The notes below the pieces were generated by a model. That model searched no databases. It saw only the letters and a program-made list of their open reading frames with translations, and was not told the DNA's origin. From Triticum aestivum (taxonomy: Eukaryota > Streptophyta > Magnoliopsida > Poales > Poaceae): a stretch of 64,000 nucleotides of DNA. The stretch covers positions 228,698,643-228,762,642 of the forward strand of contig NC_057795.1 of the NCBI RefSeq assembly GCF_018294505.1, read 5' to 3'. Made by a program: the position numbers and the translations under genes. Of the stretch, positions 21,953 through 34,139 are shown piece after piece (within the stretch, counting starts at the first letter, position 1; each line of letters starts with the position of its first letter).

Positions 21953-23841
21953 ATGCCAGGATCACAAGCCGACGAGATTGACTGGGAGAATTTATCGAAC
22001 AAGGAGCTTTATGATAAGTTTCAGCAAATGATGACTGAACAGGTGCAAGATGTGCTGAACAATTTTGAAGAGGCCATGGAGAAGATCACTGGCCTTGAGA
22101 AGACGTTCGAAACAAAGCTCGATAACAAGTTTAATGAATTGCTCGCGCGTCTTCCACCACCACCACCCGCTGCACCTAACGCACCTCTCCAACAACAACA
22201 ACAACGACTACCTCCACGTCGCGAAGCAGACCTCCGCCGAGCAAGTCGTGTTCCTCTTGCGTTTGGCCAAACTGTTGGTGCTGCTGTTGATACTTCTGTG
22301 GCTCCTGCTGCTGATGCGGAGGAGGATGATTATGTGGGAGATTATGAGGATGAGGTTGATCAAAATCAAACTACGTGCAGCCACCTGTACCACCACCAGC
22401 AGGTCGACCTCAGGTATATATTCGTAATGGTAGGCCTGCACCACCACCTCAGGTACGAGATGATGTCCATATTCCTAAACTGAAATTGAATATTCCACCA
22501 TTTGAGGGTAGATATGTTCCTGATATATATCTTACTTGGGAGTTAGAAACTGAACAACGATTTACATGTTTACAATATCCTGAGGAGAGACGAGTTGCTG
22601 CTGCTGTTTGTGCTTTCACTAGTTTTGCATGTGTATGGTGGTCTGAACATTGTAGATTATATCCTATTCCAACTACTTGGGCTGCTTTGAAAACTGCTAT
22701 GCGTACGCGTTGGGTTCCACCATATTATCAACGTGAATTGCTTCAAAAATTGCAGCGTTTAAGACAAGGGAAAAATTATGTAGAAGAATATTATCAGGAA
22801 TTACAAACTGGCATGATTAGATGTGGTATTGTTGAGGAGAATGAAGCTATGCTTGCACGTTTTCTGGGTGGATTAAATAGAGAGATTCAGACCATTCTAG
22901 ACTATAAGGAGTATACTAATATCACTCGTTTATTCCATCTTGCTTGTAAAGCTGAACGTGAAGTGCAGGATCGACAAGCATTGGGGCGAACTAACTTTTC
23001 TGCAGGCCGACCTTCATCATGGACACCACGTGCATCTTCTACTTCAACTGCACCAGCACCTCCATCCGGTGCCACCTCCAGCCGTGATACAAGAAAACAG
23101 ACACAACCACCATTATCTTCCAAGAGCGCACCTGCGGGTCTTGCACAGCGTTCTTCTTCTTCCATGGCATCAACAGGGCACACAAGTGATATTATTTGTC
23201 GTCGTTGTAAGGGAGGAGGTCATTATGCGAGGGAATGCAAATCTCCGTGTGTGATGATTGCTACCGCGGATGGTGGATATGAGTCCGCTAGTGACTATGA
23301 TGAGGAGACATTGGCTCTTATTACACGTGAAGAACATGGTGGAGATGATTCTGATCATGAGACGCAATACATGGCTCCTGAAGACGCTGACAGGTATGAA
23401 TGTTTAGTTGCTCAACGTGTTTTGAGTGTGCAGGTCACACAAGCTGAGCAAAATCAGAGGCACAATTTGTTCCATACCAAGGGAGTTGTGAAGGAACGTT
23501 CTGTGCGCGTCATAATAGACGGAGGGAGCTGCAACAACTTGGCTAGCATGGAGATGGTGGAGAAGCTTTCTCTCACCACAAGACCACATCCACATCCTTA
23601 CTACATCCAATGGTTCAACAACAGCGGCAAGGTTAAGGTAACACGTACTGTTCGTGTGCATTTTAGTATCTCTACATATGCTGATTATGTTGATTGTGAT
23701 GTGGTACCTATGCAAGCATGTTCCTTATTACTTGGTAGACCATGGCAATTTGATAAAAATTCTGTACACCATGGTAGAAACAATCACTATACTCTTGTTC
23801 ATAAGGATAAAAATATTACTTTGCTTTCCTATGACTCCTGA
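21953..23841 (+). pseudogene. gypsy2 gag and protease
   Basis: The ATG at 21953 starts MPGSQADEIDWENLSNKELY, followed by a coiled-coil-like segment and a Pro/Gln-rich stretch. A one-base indel near 22365-22372 moves reading to the next frame, which carries the gag domain (LNIPPFEGRYVPDIYLTWE, WVPPYYQRELLQKLQ), an intact zinc knuckle C-RR-C-KGGG-H-YARE-C near 23199-23240, and the protease with [13 protein letters not shown] (near 23512) and [10 protein letters not shown]. The frame closes at 23839-23841 after another one-base shift near 23820. The protease would process the polyprotein; its active site is D-G-G as in gypsy1. Apart from the two shifts the sequence is well preserved. Confidence 0.9.
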
Positions 23842-26474
23842 TTCCATTTTGAAAGATGATATTAATAGAGCTAATAAAGCACAACAGGAGAAGAATAAGA
23901 GTGAAAATCAGATTGTGGCAAAAGAATTTGAGCAACAAATGAAGCCTAATAATAAACCATCTAGTGTTGCTTCTGAAATTAAATTGAAAAGTGCATGTTT
24001 ATTTCCACCAAATCTGATATTGATGAGCTAGATTTCAGCAAATCTGTTTGCTATGCTTTTGTGTGCAAAGAGGCATTATTTTCATTCGAGGACGTGCCTT
24101 CCTCTTTGCCTCCTGCTGTCACTAACATTTTGCAGGAGTTCGCTGACGTTTTTCCACAAGACGTGCCACCGGGATTACCGCCTATTCGAGGGATTGAGCA
24201 TCAGACTGACTTAATTCCCGGTGCTTCACTGCCAAACCGTGCACCATACCGTACCAATCCAGAGGAGACGAAGGAGATTATGCGTCAAGTACAAGAGCTT
24301 CTCGACAAAGGTTATATACGCGAATCCCTTAGTCCTTGTGTTGTTCCTATTATTCTAGTGCCGAAAAAGGATGGTACATCACGTATGTGTGTTGATTGTA
24401 GAGGCATTAATAATATTACTATTCGTTATCGTCATCCTATTCCTAGGCTAGATGATATGCTTGATGAATTGAGTGGCTCTACAATATTCTCCAAAGTTGA
24501 TTTGCGTAGTGGCTACCATCAAATTCGTATGAAATTGGGAGATGAATGGAAAACAGCATTTAAAACTAAGTTTGGATTATATGAGTGGTTAGTCATGCCT
24601 TTTGGGTTAACTAATGCACCTAGTACTTTCATGAGATTAATGAACGAAGTTTTACGTGCTTTCATTGGACGATTTGTGGTAGTTTACTTTGATGACATAT
24701 TGATTTATAGCAGATCTTTGGAAGAACATTTGGAACATTTACGTGCTGTTTTTATTGCTCTACGTGATGCACGTTTGTTTGGTAACCTTGGGAAGTGCAC
24801 CTTTTGCACCGACCGAGTATCTTTTCTTGGCTATGTTGTTACTCCACAGGGAATTGAAGTTGATAAAGCCAAGATTGAAGCTATTGAGAGTTGGCCGCAA
24901 CCCAAAACGGTCACACACGTGAGGAGTTTTCTTGGCCTCGCTGGATTCTATAGGCGTTTTGTGAGAGATTTCAGCACCATTGCTGCACCTCTCAATGAGC
25001 TTACAAAGAAAGATGTGCCTTTTCTTTGGGGTACCGCACAGGAAGAAGCCTTCTCTGTATTGAAAGATAAGTTGACACATGCTCCTTTACTCCAACTTCC
25101 TGATTTTAATAAGACTTTTGAGCTTGAATGTGATGCTAGTGGAATTGGATTAGGAGGTGTGTTATTACAAGATGGCAAACCCGTTGCATACTTTTCTGAA
25201 AAATTGAGTGGGCCTAGTCTGAATTATTCTACTTATGATAAAGAATTATATGCTCTTGTTCGGACTTTAGAAACATGGCAACATTATTTATGGCCCAAAG
25301 AATTTGTTATACATTCTGATCATGAATCTTTGAAACATATTAAAAGTCAAGCTAAACTGAATCGTAGACATGCTAAATGGGTTGAATTCATTGAGACTTT
25401 CCCTTATGTCATTAAACACAAGAAGGGAAAAGAAAATGTTATTGCTGATGCATTGTCTCGTCGCTATACTATGCTTTCACAACTTGACTTCAAAATATTT
25501 GGTTTGGAGACCATCAAAGATCAATATGTGCATGATGCTGATTTTAAAGATGTAATGCAAAATTGTAAAGAAGGAAGAATGTGGAACAAGTTTGTCGTTA
25601 ACGATGGATTTGTGTTTCGTGCTAACAAGCTATGCATTCCAGCTAGCTCCGTTCGTCTTTTGTTGTTGCAGGAGGCGCATGGAGGAGGACTAATGGGACA
25701 CTTTGGCGTGAAGAAGACGGAGGACGTACTTGCTACACATTTCTTTTGGCCAAAGATGAGACGGGATGTTGAGCGTTTTATTGCTCGATGCACTACATGT
25801 CAAAAAGCTAAGTCACGACTCAATCCTCATGGTTTATATATGCCTTTGCCTGTACCTAGTGTTCCTTGGGAGGATATATCTATGGACTTTGTTTTAGGTT
25901 TACCTCGAACAAAGAAGGGGAGGGATAGCATATTTGTTGTCGTGGATAGATTCTCGAAAATGGCACACTTTATACCATGTCATAAAAGCGATGATGCTGT
26001 TAATGTTGCTGATTTGTTCTTTCGTGAAATTATTCGCTTGCATGGTGTGCCAAATACTATTGTTTCAGATCGTGATACTAAATTTCTTAGCCACTTTTGG
26101 AAATGTTTATGGGCTAAGTTGGGGACTAAACTGCTTTTTAGTACTACTTGTCACCCCCAAACTGATGGACAAACTGAAGTAGTCAATAGAATGTTGTCTA
26201 CTATGCTTAGGGCTGTTTTGAAGAATAATAAGAAAATGTGGGAGGAATGCTTGCCTCATATTGAATTTGCTTATAATCGTTCATTGCATTCTACTACTAA
26301 GATGTGCCCTTTTGAAGTTGTGTATGGTTTCCTACCTCGTGCACCTATTGATTTGTTGCCTCTTCCATCTTCGGAGAAGGTTAATTTTGATGCTAAACAA
26401 CGTGCTGAATTGATTTTAAAAATGCATGAGTTAACTAAGGAAAACATTGAGCGTATGAATGCTAAACTTGTTGA
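23842..26474 (+). pseudogene. gypsy2 pol: RT, RNase H, integrase (C-terminus replaced)
   Basis: A short linker in a shifted frame (to about 24000) leads to an unbroken frame from 23995. RT has YFDDILIYS at 24685. RNase H has [10 protein letters not shown] near 25130. The integrase zinc region has GHFGVKKT and CTTCQK, and the core has [18 protein letters not shown] and QTDGQTEV. The frame stays open through [12 protein letters not shown] and then enters non-pol sequence at 26475. The missing part would hold the integrase C-terminal GDLVW-type module, the polypurine tract and the tail that continues into the LTR. The fused tail from 26475 to 26781 is translated X flank and is not part of the family. 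Confidence 0.93.
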
Positions 26475-27339
26475 GCCGACACTGGAGCACGGGAGTTCAC
26501 CAGAGGAACATGCTCGCCCCGCTCGATGCCGGCGTTCCCGACGACTAACTCCAACACCCCGTGAAGCCCCACTCCGAGCTGCACCCAACCCACTCCTCCA
26601 CTATCGCCGAAGCTCCCCGCAGTCGCCGCACCACGCTGACGCCCCGCTCCTGTACGAGCATGCACGCACCCTCCTCTCTGTACTCTTTTCCTTCTCCTGT
26701 AGAAAAAAACAGGATTATTTAGATCAGTTTTTTATTAGAGCGGTTTTAATTTCTGTTTTAGATCGGTTTAGTATGAACTAGTCCATCATTTTTATTATTA
26801 AGCGTGCGCTGGAGTTTTAGTTATCTTATAGCCGAGCACCATATAGCTTTGGATCGCACACTTCCCTGGCCCAATAGTAGCCCGACTTGTAGCTAGTGGC
26901 CGATTTTTTATTATTTTTGTTTCTGTTTTAAAAATAGAAATAGTTTCAATTTTAGATTTCTTATAACTTCTATGTTTTAGATCCAAAATGAGTGATTCTT
27001 TTTGCATGTGTCACAAATTTTTTTCTAGTTTCCGTTTTGCACTTAGTTTTCAAATTGAAATAGTTTAAATTTGGATTCCATGAAATTTGTTCAAATCACT
27101 AATTTGGTCATAACTTGAGTTTTGTAAAACATTTTTGATTGATTCCTTTTGCTATTGTTTTATTATTGTTTTGTCTATTCATTAGCATATAGTTATTAAT
27201 TTTTTGTTTATTTTAATTTAGGGTTTTAGGCAAAATAGTACTATTTTAGCTATAGTTTTGTTTTAGTATTTTCTTTATTGTTTTTATTAGTTTCAAATTA
27301 TTTCTTTTTGTCACTCTTGACAAATTTAGTTTTTGTTTC
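26475..27339 (+). repeat. Copy of X flank inside gypsy2
   Basis: 865 bp matching 18958-19821 with one 1-bp indel and no substitutions seen by eye. It begins GCCGACACTGGAGCAC at the broken integrase codon and ends with GTTTC, the gypsy2 TSD, directly before the 3' LTR. It is flank of the 5' LTR transplanted to precede the 3' LTR. Confidence 0.95.
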
Positions 27340-28249
27340 TGATGAGGACATCAATACAATTGTTACACCCACAGCCCCTGCTGCTATACATACTGGACCA
27401 ATTACTAGAGCTCGTGCACGCCAACTAAATTACCAGGTACTTTCGTTTCTTGGTAATGATTCTAATGTTCATGAGAATATGATGCTGCCTAAATTGGATA
27501 CATTTGTTTTGCTTACAAATGAAGGGCCTAGCTTGGAGAACATTGGAGCAAGAACAAGCATGGAGATGATGGCATGCGCAAGGGGAACAAGAACGGAGTT
27601 ACAAGTGATGATTTCAGGACTTTGAAGCCACCATAATGGGTGCATGAAGCCTTGGACGAAATATACAAGATGCCACTTCATAAATTTCGTCCCGAGGCTA
27701 TTTTAGGTGCTGCGTCACCTTATTATTGGGCCAGGCCCATGTAATTTCGAAATACATAAGTATAGGCTATTTTTAGAGTCCGTATGTGTGGGGAAACAAG
27801 AGATAGGGTTGATTTTGGACCCCTCCACCAAGGGCCACGAAATTCCCCCCTCTTCCTCCATATATACAGCCCTTAGGGCATCGTTTAGACTTTGGGTTTT
27901 GTTTAGATTAAAAGTTCGCCATAGCTGCAACTTCGCGTACTTCGTTTGTGTTCAACGACCAGACAAAGGCGTCACAGAACCCCACCTTGATCAATAAAGC
28001 TTTCATCTTATATTCGCAATATCCAGATTGCAATCTTAGTTTCTTGCTTGTTCTTCGTTTGCTCGCAGGAAACAGACCCTCGTGGTCAGGTTGATCATGC
28101 TCCGGCGTGGTCAATAACCTCTCGGAGTTGGTTTAGCGATTGCTAAGGCGCGACGTCCTCGCGCGTTCGTAGTCGGATCGTCAAAGTCGACTTCCACCAA
28201 AGCGAAATCCACCATCTCATCGAAAGACAGGACACCTCCACCTCTATCA
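27340..28249 (+). repeat. gypsy2 3' LTR
   Basis: 910 bp, TGATGAGGACATC to CACCTCTATCA. It differs from the 5' LTR by a 7 bp deletion at ~27539 and five substitutions, all in the last 150 bp (5' LTR positions about 20588, 20661, 20693, 20719, 20729). Confidence 0.95.
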
Positions 28250-28254
28250 GTTTC
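28250..28254. repeat. gypsy2 right TSD (GTTTC)
   Basis: GTTTC directly after CTCTATCA of the 3' LTR. Confidence 0.9.
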
Positions 28255-29891
28255 TGTATAGGTTATAGTTAGAGCTTTATAAAAGCTTTTTATTTGTTTC
28301 TTTTTGCAAATAGAATTTTATGAAAAATACTTTCTGTTAAGTTAGTTGTTTTTACTTTTGCTTTTCTATTTTATTAGTTTAGAGCTTTAGTTTTTGTTAA
28401 GTTTTATGTAGGACAAAAACTATTTTTATTATATGCAGAAAAGTCTTAGATCCTTCCTTAGGAGTGTTTCTCATAGTTTTTCTTTAAGTTCTCTGGATTT
28501 TATTTGGGTTTTAGTAATTGAATCCTTTGTTGTTTATTGATAATTATGATTGCTAGAAATGATTGCTTATGTGTATGCAATGGTTGTTTATTATAGATTT
28601 CATAGGAGTGACGAATAGTTCTACCAAGTGATATTCTGAGAGCGATATTATCTTCATCAACTTACCAGGCAAGTTCACTTTGACACCATGTTTTTCATAC
28701 CTATGTTTTATTTGCATGTAGTCGCACCCTTTCAACAATGCCTCTAGTAGTGTTATTGAATCTTATAGTTGAGTAGAATGCATGAGGTAGGAACCCATCT
28801 CCCTATTATAAGCCCGGGACATTGTTTAGTTTCAATGCTATGCTATAGTAGATGGGGTTGGTATGAGTGCTCGCGAGTGGTGTGAGAATGGAGGACTCTA
28901 CGCCAATGACGATAACTTCATGATGGCATCAGCAAGGACTGCAACTTCAGGACCTCAAGACTTCAAGACCTCAAGATTTGGAGACTCGAGACAAGAATTC
29001 AATACACACTACTGGGTGATGGACGGATTTGATGGGCACCATGGAGCAACCAGTGGATAGTAGGGATGCAAGGAGAAGTGCCATGACATCTTGTGGAATG
29101 CTTCACCCAAACTCAAAGAGAGGGAAGAATACTTCATGCCTGGAAGCTTACCTGTGCAACTGCAAGTCACTATGGGCTCTGGCTTGGTTGACCCTAGTGG
29201 TGACTCTGGCTGGGACGGTGCTAGCAGATGCAGAACTACGGTAGGATTGGATGAGCACCGGACAGAGGTCAGAGGAACTCTTCGGAAGACCATGTTTCGA
29301 TCGTCCTGTTCTCAAACAATCTGAAGTACAAGGACGAAAAGGGAGGGATCGAATCTTGCGGGTAAAGTGTACAAACCTCTGTAGAGGGTTAAAACCTAAT
29401 CGATTAGCCGTGTCCCTGTTTATGGAAAATTTGAGCATCTAGAATTGGATCTATCTCAAAACTCTCAACACCAGATCAAAAACTTAATTGTGGGCAACTA
29501 ATGATGATTGGCTATGAGACATCGGTTGGCGGAACCATGTCATGTATAGGTATCTGCTTTGTAGTAGTGAATTCCAGGACATTCCTTTGTTGTAGGGAAA
29601 ATAAAGCCATCTTTTACGCAAACAAAACTTAGACACAGAGCCACAAAGCCATATTGCATATAGAATAGTTTTATCATCTAATTTCTCTTAACGTGACCTT
29701 CCCAGTACATTCAATGTAGTGACCTACATGGCTGCAACGTATCATGTTGCAGGATTATTTCTACGACGAGTAAGTTTTGTTGTTGGGTTACGGTCTACAC
29801 TCAACCTGCTGATGGCGTTGATGGGACTCCACACCCGATTCTTTGTTTGCGCTGAGACTTATGAGGTATTTATCAGTTTTACATTATTTAC
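28255..29891. repeat. X, middle segment
   Basis: Continues X after gypsy2. T-rich to about 28560, then mixed sequence with short repeats such as CTCAAGACTTCAAGACCTCAAG (near 28957). It has an AATAAA at 29600-29605. No gene is visible; open frames are short and unrelated to known families. Confidence 0.65.
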
Positions 29892-29896
29892 ACATG
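29892..29896. repeat. J1 left TSD (ACATG)
   Basis: ACATG before TGTCGGGG. It matches 55154-55158. Confidence 0.85.
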
Positions 29897-30900
29897 TGTC
29901 GGGGAAACGACACCTATGAGATCACGTGGATCCCTTCAACGGTTGGCAGGGAAGAAGAATGCATAAAGAGCAGGTCCAGCGATCAAGATGAAGGATTTTT
30001 ACCCAGGTTCAGGCCACTGGGAAGCGTAAAACCCTAGTCCTGCTTTGAGTGTATATTTAGTGTTCTTGAACCTTGACTAGCTGCTATGCATGTCCGGTCC
30101 AAAAGTTCGAATCCTCCTCCGCTACGCCTTGGGCCTCCTATTATACGTCCAAGGGGTCACCAAAGTGGCACACAGGAGGTGTAAAGTAGCTACAGTTTAT
30201 ACGCTTATCACTGACATTGTAGGACAAACACATTTAATGCGCTGCTTACGTGCCCTCCAACTTTATTGGGGACGGAGATAGAGCCCATCTTGTTCATTGC
30301 CACCTCACCCCATCTTGACATGCATTCAGGCTGATGAGGCATGCAGCGCCAGGCTGACTGGCTAGCCACTACGCTGGAGCGGAGGCAGGACCTTCACGAA
30401 GATCTGCATGGCACCACGCAGGTTCTTGCTTAGTTGGCAGGCTAGTCGCCGCGCTGGAACGGTCGCGGGGTGGTGGAACCTTGTCGTGTGCAAGCCTCGC
30501 TGTGCCTTCGGAGTTGTCCCCGGCATGAGACTTGCCGGGGTCTCGCGATCGTCCCCGGCAAGAGTCTTGCCAAGGGCTTCGTCCTCTGGTCTCCACGAAG
30601 ATCTGCATGCCATCGGTCTTCACAAAGATTTGCATGCTACTACACATGTGCTCCCGAGTCTTGGTCTTGACATTGTCGATGGTGTCAGAGCTCTCAGCCT
30701 CATGAGTGGTGGCCTTGCTGGTGTTTTGCAAATTACCTCGGTAGGGATCTTGCTGGGCCTTCACAGGCCATCCCGGCAAGGGTCTTGCCGGGGGCCCAGC
30801 TTGTCTTCTATTTTCTGATTAAAGGCTTGGATGCCGCCTTGGTCGTCTTGTATCTTGTCTCCTACTACCCCTGCCAGGCCCCACCGCAGGTGCAGCTGCA
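29897..30900 (-). repeat. J1 3' LTR (left)
   Basis: 1004 bp, TGTCGGGGAAACGACACC to GGTGCAGCTGCA in plus orientation. It contains the hairpin-forming CCCCGGCA...TGCCGGGG words at about 30517-30577 and 30765-30800. Confidence 0.88.
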
Positions 30901-31349
30901 ACTGTCCGTGCACAAGTAAGGTTTACAAAAGGGCCCCAGACTTATGTACATCGATAGGAGCCCCAGGGCTTGGGCCATACACGAGTGCAAAGCGTTTTTG
31001 GGCCAGGACCAAAACGGTATGCAGGTATGCGTGGCAGGGATTAACTACTTTAATCTTCTCGTCTGTTGTGCTCCCCCACGGTCCGCATTGAGTGCGCGAC
31101 GTGGGGATTGTGCGTGGAACGGTCGTAGCACGCCTGCAACGCCTCACATCGAACAGTAAAGAGGCAGCCCGCGCCTTCCCCATAAAAAGAGGAATCCGCA
31201 GGGGCGCTGCTCATTTACCCCTCTTGCCTTTCCCAATCTATGAACTGCCGCTCCCTTCTTCTTCCTTGAGCCCAAAACCAGAGCCCACGCCTCTGTCCGC
31301 TGCCACCGCGCCATCATCGCTCTCGATCCCTTACCCTCCCTCGGCTGCC
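30901..31349 (+). other. Interval between J1 3' LTR and the antisense gene
   Basis: No coding signal. It should hold the J1 polypurine tract next to 30900 on the minus strand, but none is obvious there. It holds the putative promoter of the plus-strand gene. Confidence 0.5.
31181..31189 (+). promoter_or_regulatory. TATA-like box upstream of J1 antisense gene
   Basis: CATAAAAAG about 165 bp upstream of the ATG at 31350, after CCTTCCC. A weak match to TATAAAA, supported mainly by position. Confidence 0.35.
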
Positions 31350-33614
31350 ATGGCACCCAAGACAAGCAAGGGCAAGGGAGTGGCCAAACCAAGTGAGGTG
31401 AAGGAGTTCCCGGGGAGCGAACTGGCGAAGCTACAGAAGAAGTGTGCCATCTTCACCTCAAGGATCGACGTGCTCACGCTCAGGGATCGATTTCGGTGCC
31501 TGTGGGGGAGAGAGACGTCGGGGCATCCTGCCACCCATGTCATCCCTGCTCCTTTCGCCATGCCTGCTCCAGATAAATATCCCTTCTTTGTTGATTACTT
31601 CTACTACGGGCTCTGCCCCCATTCTCAGATTTCTTCAACGATATCATGCACACCTTCGGCCTCCATCTTCTACATTTCACGCCGAATGTCGTGGCGTGCA
31701 TGGCCCTCTTCTCCCACCTCTGCGAGGGCTTCACCGGGGTCGCCCCCAACACGGCGCTCTTCTGCCACTACTTTGTCCCCCGCATCCATCCAGGAGAGGC
31801 TCTCTCCGGCTGCGTCACCTGGATCCTGAGGGTCTTGAGCAAGAGCACGTACCCAGAGGGGACATAGAAGGAGAAGTGGGATGAATGGCAGGGAAGTGGT
31901 GTTGGATCATGGAAGAAGAGCCACGACCATTCTGTATGCCCCAAAAGAAAAAACTGGTTCACGGCAAGAACTGGGGTTACTTCGACGCCAATGACAAGAA
32001 GCTCACGGTTGCCACTACCAGGATCCATCGCCTCAAAGCTGTCGGGCTCACACTCGAGATGATTGGGGCTGTCCTTCTCTGCCGCCGCATAGCTCCTCTG
32101 CACAACAAGGGGAGGCCAGCCTGGGAACGCCGTGGACATCATGAGGATATGCGTTGGCCTGAACCATAACTTCACAGTTATGCAGCACGCATCGCTCTGC
32201 TAGAAGCTATTTCAGCTTAAGGCTGACAAGACCAGCAAGGCTGATGAGATCAACAAGATATTCAGACTGCCGGCGGGAGTGATCCCCTTAAGCAACAACT
32301 CCTCCTTGACCTCCATCATCGCCACGCCGGTGTTCCATGCCCATGGCCTTGAACTGACCTGGGTCGAGCCAGACGCGGCGCAGGTGCAGGAATTCATCGA
32401 CAACTTGTCAGAGAAGGCCATCCGTGCGGAGCCGCAGCTTATCCGCGACACCACCAACGAAGAGGTGGCGTACATTGCCATCAGGGTGGAGGAGGCAGCC
32501 GTTGCGGTGGAGGCAGGTAGCATCGGCACCGTGGAGGACGGAGCCGATGAGGAGAAAGAGTTTTTCGGGTAGAAGGAGCCTGCCGGAGAGCATAGCGGCG
32601 CGGGCGCTGGGGTTCCCCGTGCTGAAGAGGCGGCCAAAGAGTCAGTCGAGGAGGCAACCGATGAGGACGAGTCTTCAGCCCCAAAGAAGAAACCTGTCGT
32701 TCGGCGGGCCATCTCTGGCGAGCCACTCCAGGGCTCCGGCAAGGGAGTGGCCGGCAAGGCCGCGTAGCGGCAAGAGGCCCAGGTGGAACCCGTGCGACAT
32801 ACGAGGAGCACGGGTGCAGCAGCGAAGGAAGTTGCGGCTACTGCCTCCTCCGCGGTCAAGCATAAGTATCTTGCCTCTTTACTCATCCCCTGATCCTTTG
32901 CTTTGGTTCTTTTATTTGGACTTGATCTTGTCTTGATTTGTCTCCACAGTGATACGGAGATGCTGGCCCAGAGGATGGCGAAGAGGGCCAAGGCCTCGAC
33001 AGGCGACGAGCCCCAGGCAAGCACTTCAGGTGCGCCGGTGACAATCACAATCAGCCCAGACACCAGCCCACAACACAACCCTGAATCTAGACCCCAGCGT
33101 GAGTCCATTACTCATTTTCCGCTGGCGAGCGTTAGGGTGTGCATCTTCAGCACCAACCTTGAAGGGTTCGTAGGAGGAGAGCGGCAACAGGAGGAGCTGT
33201 TGAGGGCCACACCCGACACGCCACCCCCGTCAACCATGCCGCCCAAGGGGGGTCCCCGACAAGGTCATCCACCAACAAGCCCACACGCATGGAGGAAGAG
33301 ATGGCGAGTACAAGCGTCGGCAGCTTTATCCCGACAAGGAGCGTTGCCAGGGAGGGAACCACTCCTCCTCATCCCATCACAGGTAAGCTGCCTGCCTCCT
33401 ATCCCTTGCCGTCTTTGCCATGCGATTTTCTTTCTTTTTCTTTCTATTCTGAGTTTCAACTTTGGTTTCGCCTCATTTTCCCTTTCGGCTTTCAGATCCC
33501 CTCTCGACGATCCAGACGAACGTCGAGGCCATAATTCAGGAGACCTCCAAGGACGCTGCCGCAGAGGCCGCCAAGGTTGCTGCCGATGAAGCCGCCAAGG
33601 ACGCACACGAAGAG
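31350..33614 (+). pseudogene. J1 antisense gene, first part (gypsy-type transposon domain protein)
   Basis: The ATG at 31350 begins MAPKTSKGKGVAKPSEVKEF. A domain follows with YPFFVDYFYYGLCP, HTFGLHLLHFTPNVV and LFSHLCEGFTGVAPN, the pattern I recall from the Pfam family called putative gypsy type transposon (PF04195). Then come an acidic Ala/Glu-rich region and Lys-rich linkers. Frameshifts occur near 31619, 31890 and 32165. TAG stops lie at 31865, 32570 and 32765, all fitting CAG to TAG. Likely introns are 32866-32949 (ends CCACAG) and 33383-33495 (GTAAGC...TTTCAG). It is split at 33614/42728 by the Fatima-like insertion, with the frame continuing exactly across. Function unknown; now a pseudogene. 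Confidence 0.7.
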
Positions 33615-33619
33615 GCCGC
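33615..33619. repeat. Fatima-like left TSD (GCCGC)
   Basis: GCCGC before TGAGGGAGTCC. It matches 42723-42727. Confidence 0.92.
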
Positions 33620-34092
33620 TGAGGGAGTCCTGGACTAGGGAGTGTCCGGGTAGCCGAACTATCATCTTTGGCCGGACTCCAAGACCATGAAGATACAAGA
33701 TTGAAGACTTCGTCCCGTGTCCGGATGGGACTTTCCTTGGCGTGGAAGGCAAGCTTGGCGATACGGATATGTAGATCTCCTGACATTGTAACCGACTCAG
33801 TGTAACCCTAGCCCTCTCCGGTGTCTATATAAACCAGAGGGTTTTAGTCCGTAGGACGAACAACAATCATACCATAGGCTAGCTTCTAGGGTTTAGCCTC
33901 CTTGATCTCGTGGTAGATCTACTCTTGTACTACCCATATCATCAATATTAATCAAGCAGGAGTAGGGTTTTACCTCCACCGAGAGGGCCCGAACCTGGGT
34001 AAAAACATCGTGTCCCTTGTCTCCTGTTACCATCCGCCTAGACGCACAGTTCGGGACCCCCTACCCGAGATCCGCCGGTTTTGACACCGACA
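33620..34092 (+). repeat. Fatima-like 5' LTR
   Basis: 473 bp, TGAGGGAGTCCTGGACTAGG to TTTTGACACCGACA. TATATAAA at 33826-33833. Confidence 0.95.
33826..33833 (+). promoter_or_regulatory. TATA box of Fatima-like 5' LTR
   Basis: TATATAAA in GGTGTCTATATAAACC, conserved at 42456 in the other LTR. Confidence 0.8.
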
Positions 34093-34093
34093 T

Positions 34094-34111
34094 TGGTGCT
34101 TTCATTGAGAG
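34094..34111 (+). other. Fatima-like primer-binding-site candidate
   Basis: TGGTGCTTTCATTGAGAG, one base after the 5' LTR. The primer tRNA is not identified. Confidence 0.5.
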
Positions 34112-34139
34112 TTCCTCTGTGTCGTCACCTATAGGCCCG

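Larger units (their letters stand above)
19822..28249 (+). mobile_element. Ty3/gypsy retrotransposon 'gypsy2', young, with rearranged 3' end
   Basis: 5' LTR 19822-20738, tRNA-Met-type primer site, 1.2 kb leader, gag, protease, RT, RNase H and integrase, then a foreign 865 bp segment and the 3' LTR 27340-28249. A 5 bp TSD flanks it. By eye the LTRs differ by five substitutions, one 7 bp indel and nothing else, so the element is young. The integrase C-terminus and polypurine tract are missing, replaced by a copy of the left flank in X. Protein sequence and LTR start (TGATGAGGA versus TGATGCGGA) place it near gypsy1; a CRM-type chromovirus is my inference. Confidence 0.93.

Noticed and set aside
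26475..26781. Integrase fused to a Pro/Arg-rich C-terminal domain
   Set aside because: The open frame continues, but the tail is translated X flank present identically at 18958, outside any gene. It is a rearrangement product.
32212..33108. Minus-strand open frame of 298 codons in J1
   Set aside because: It lies opposite the plus-strand antisense gene, is low-complexity Ser/Ala-rich and has no recognisable domain. It would be in the sense direction of J1, so a gag remnant was considered, but no gag motif is present.
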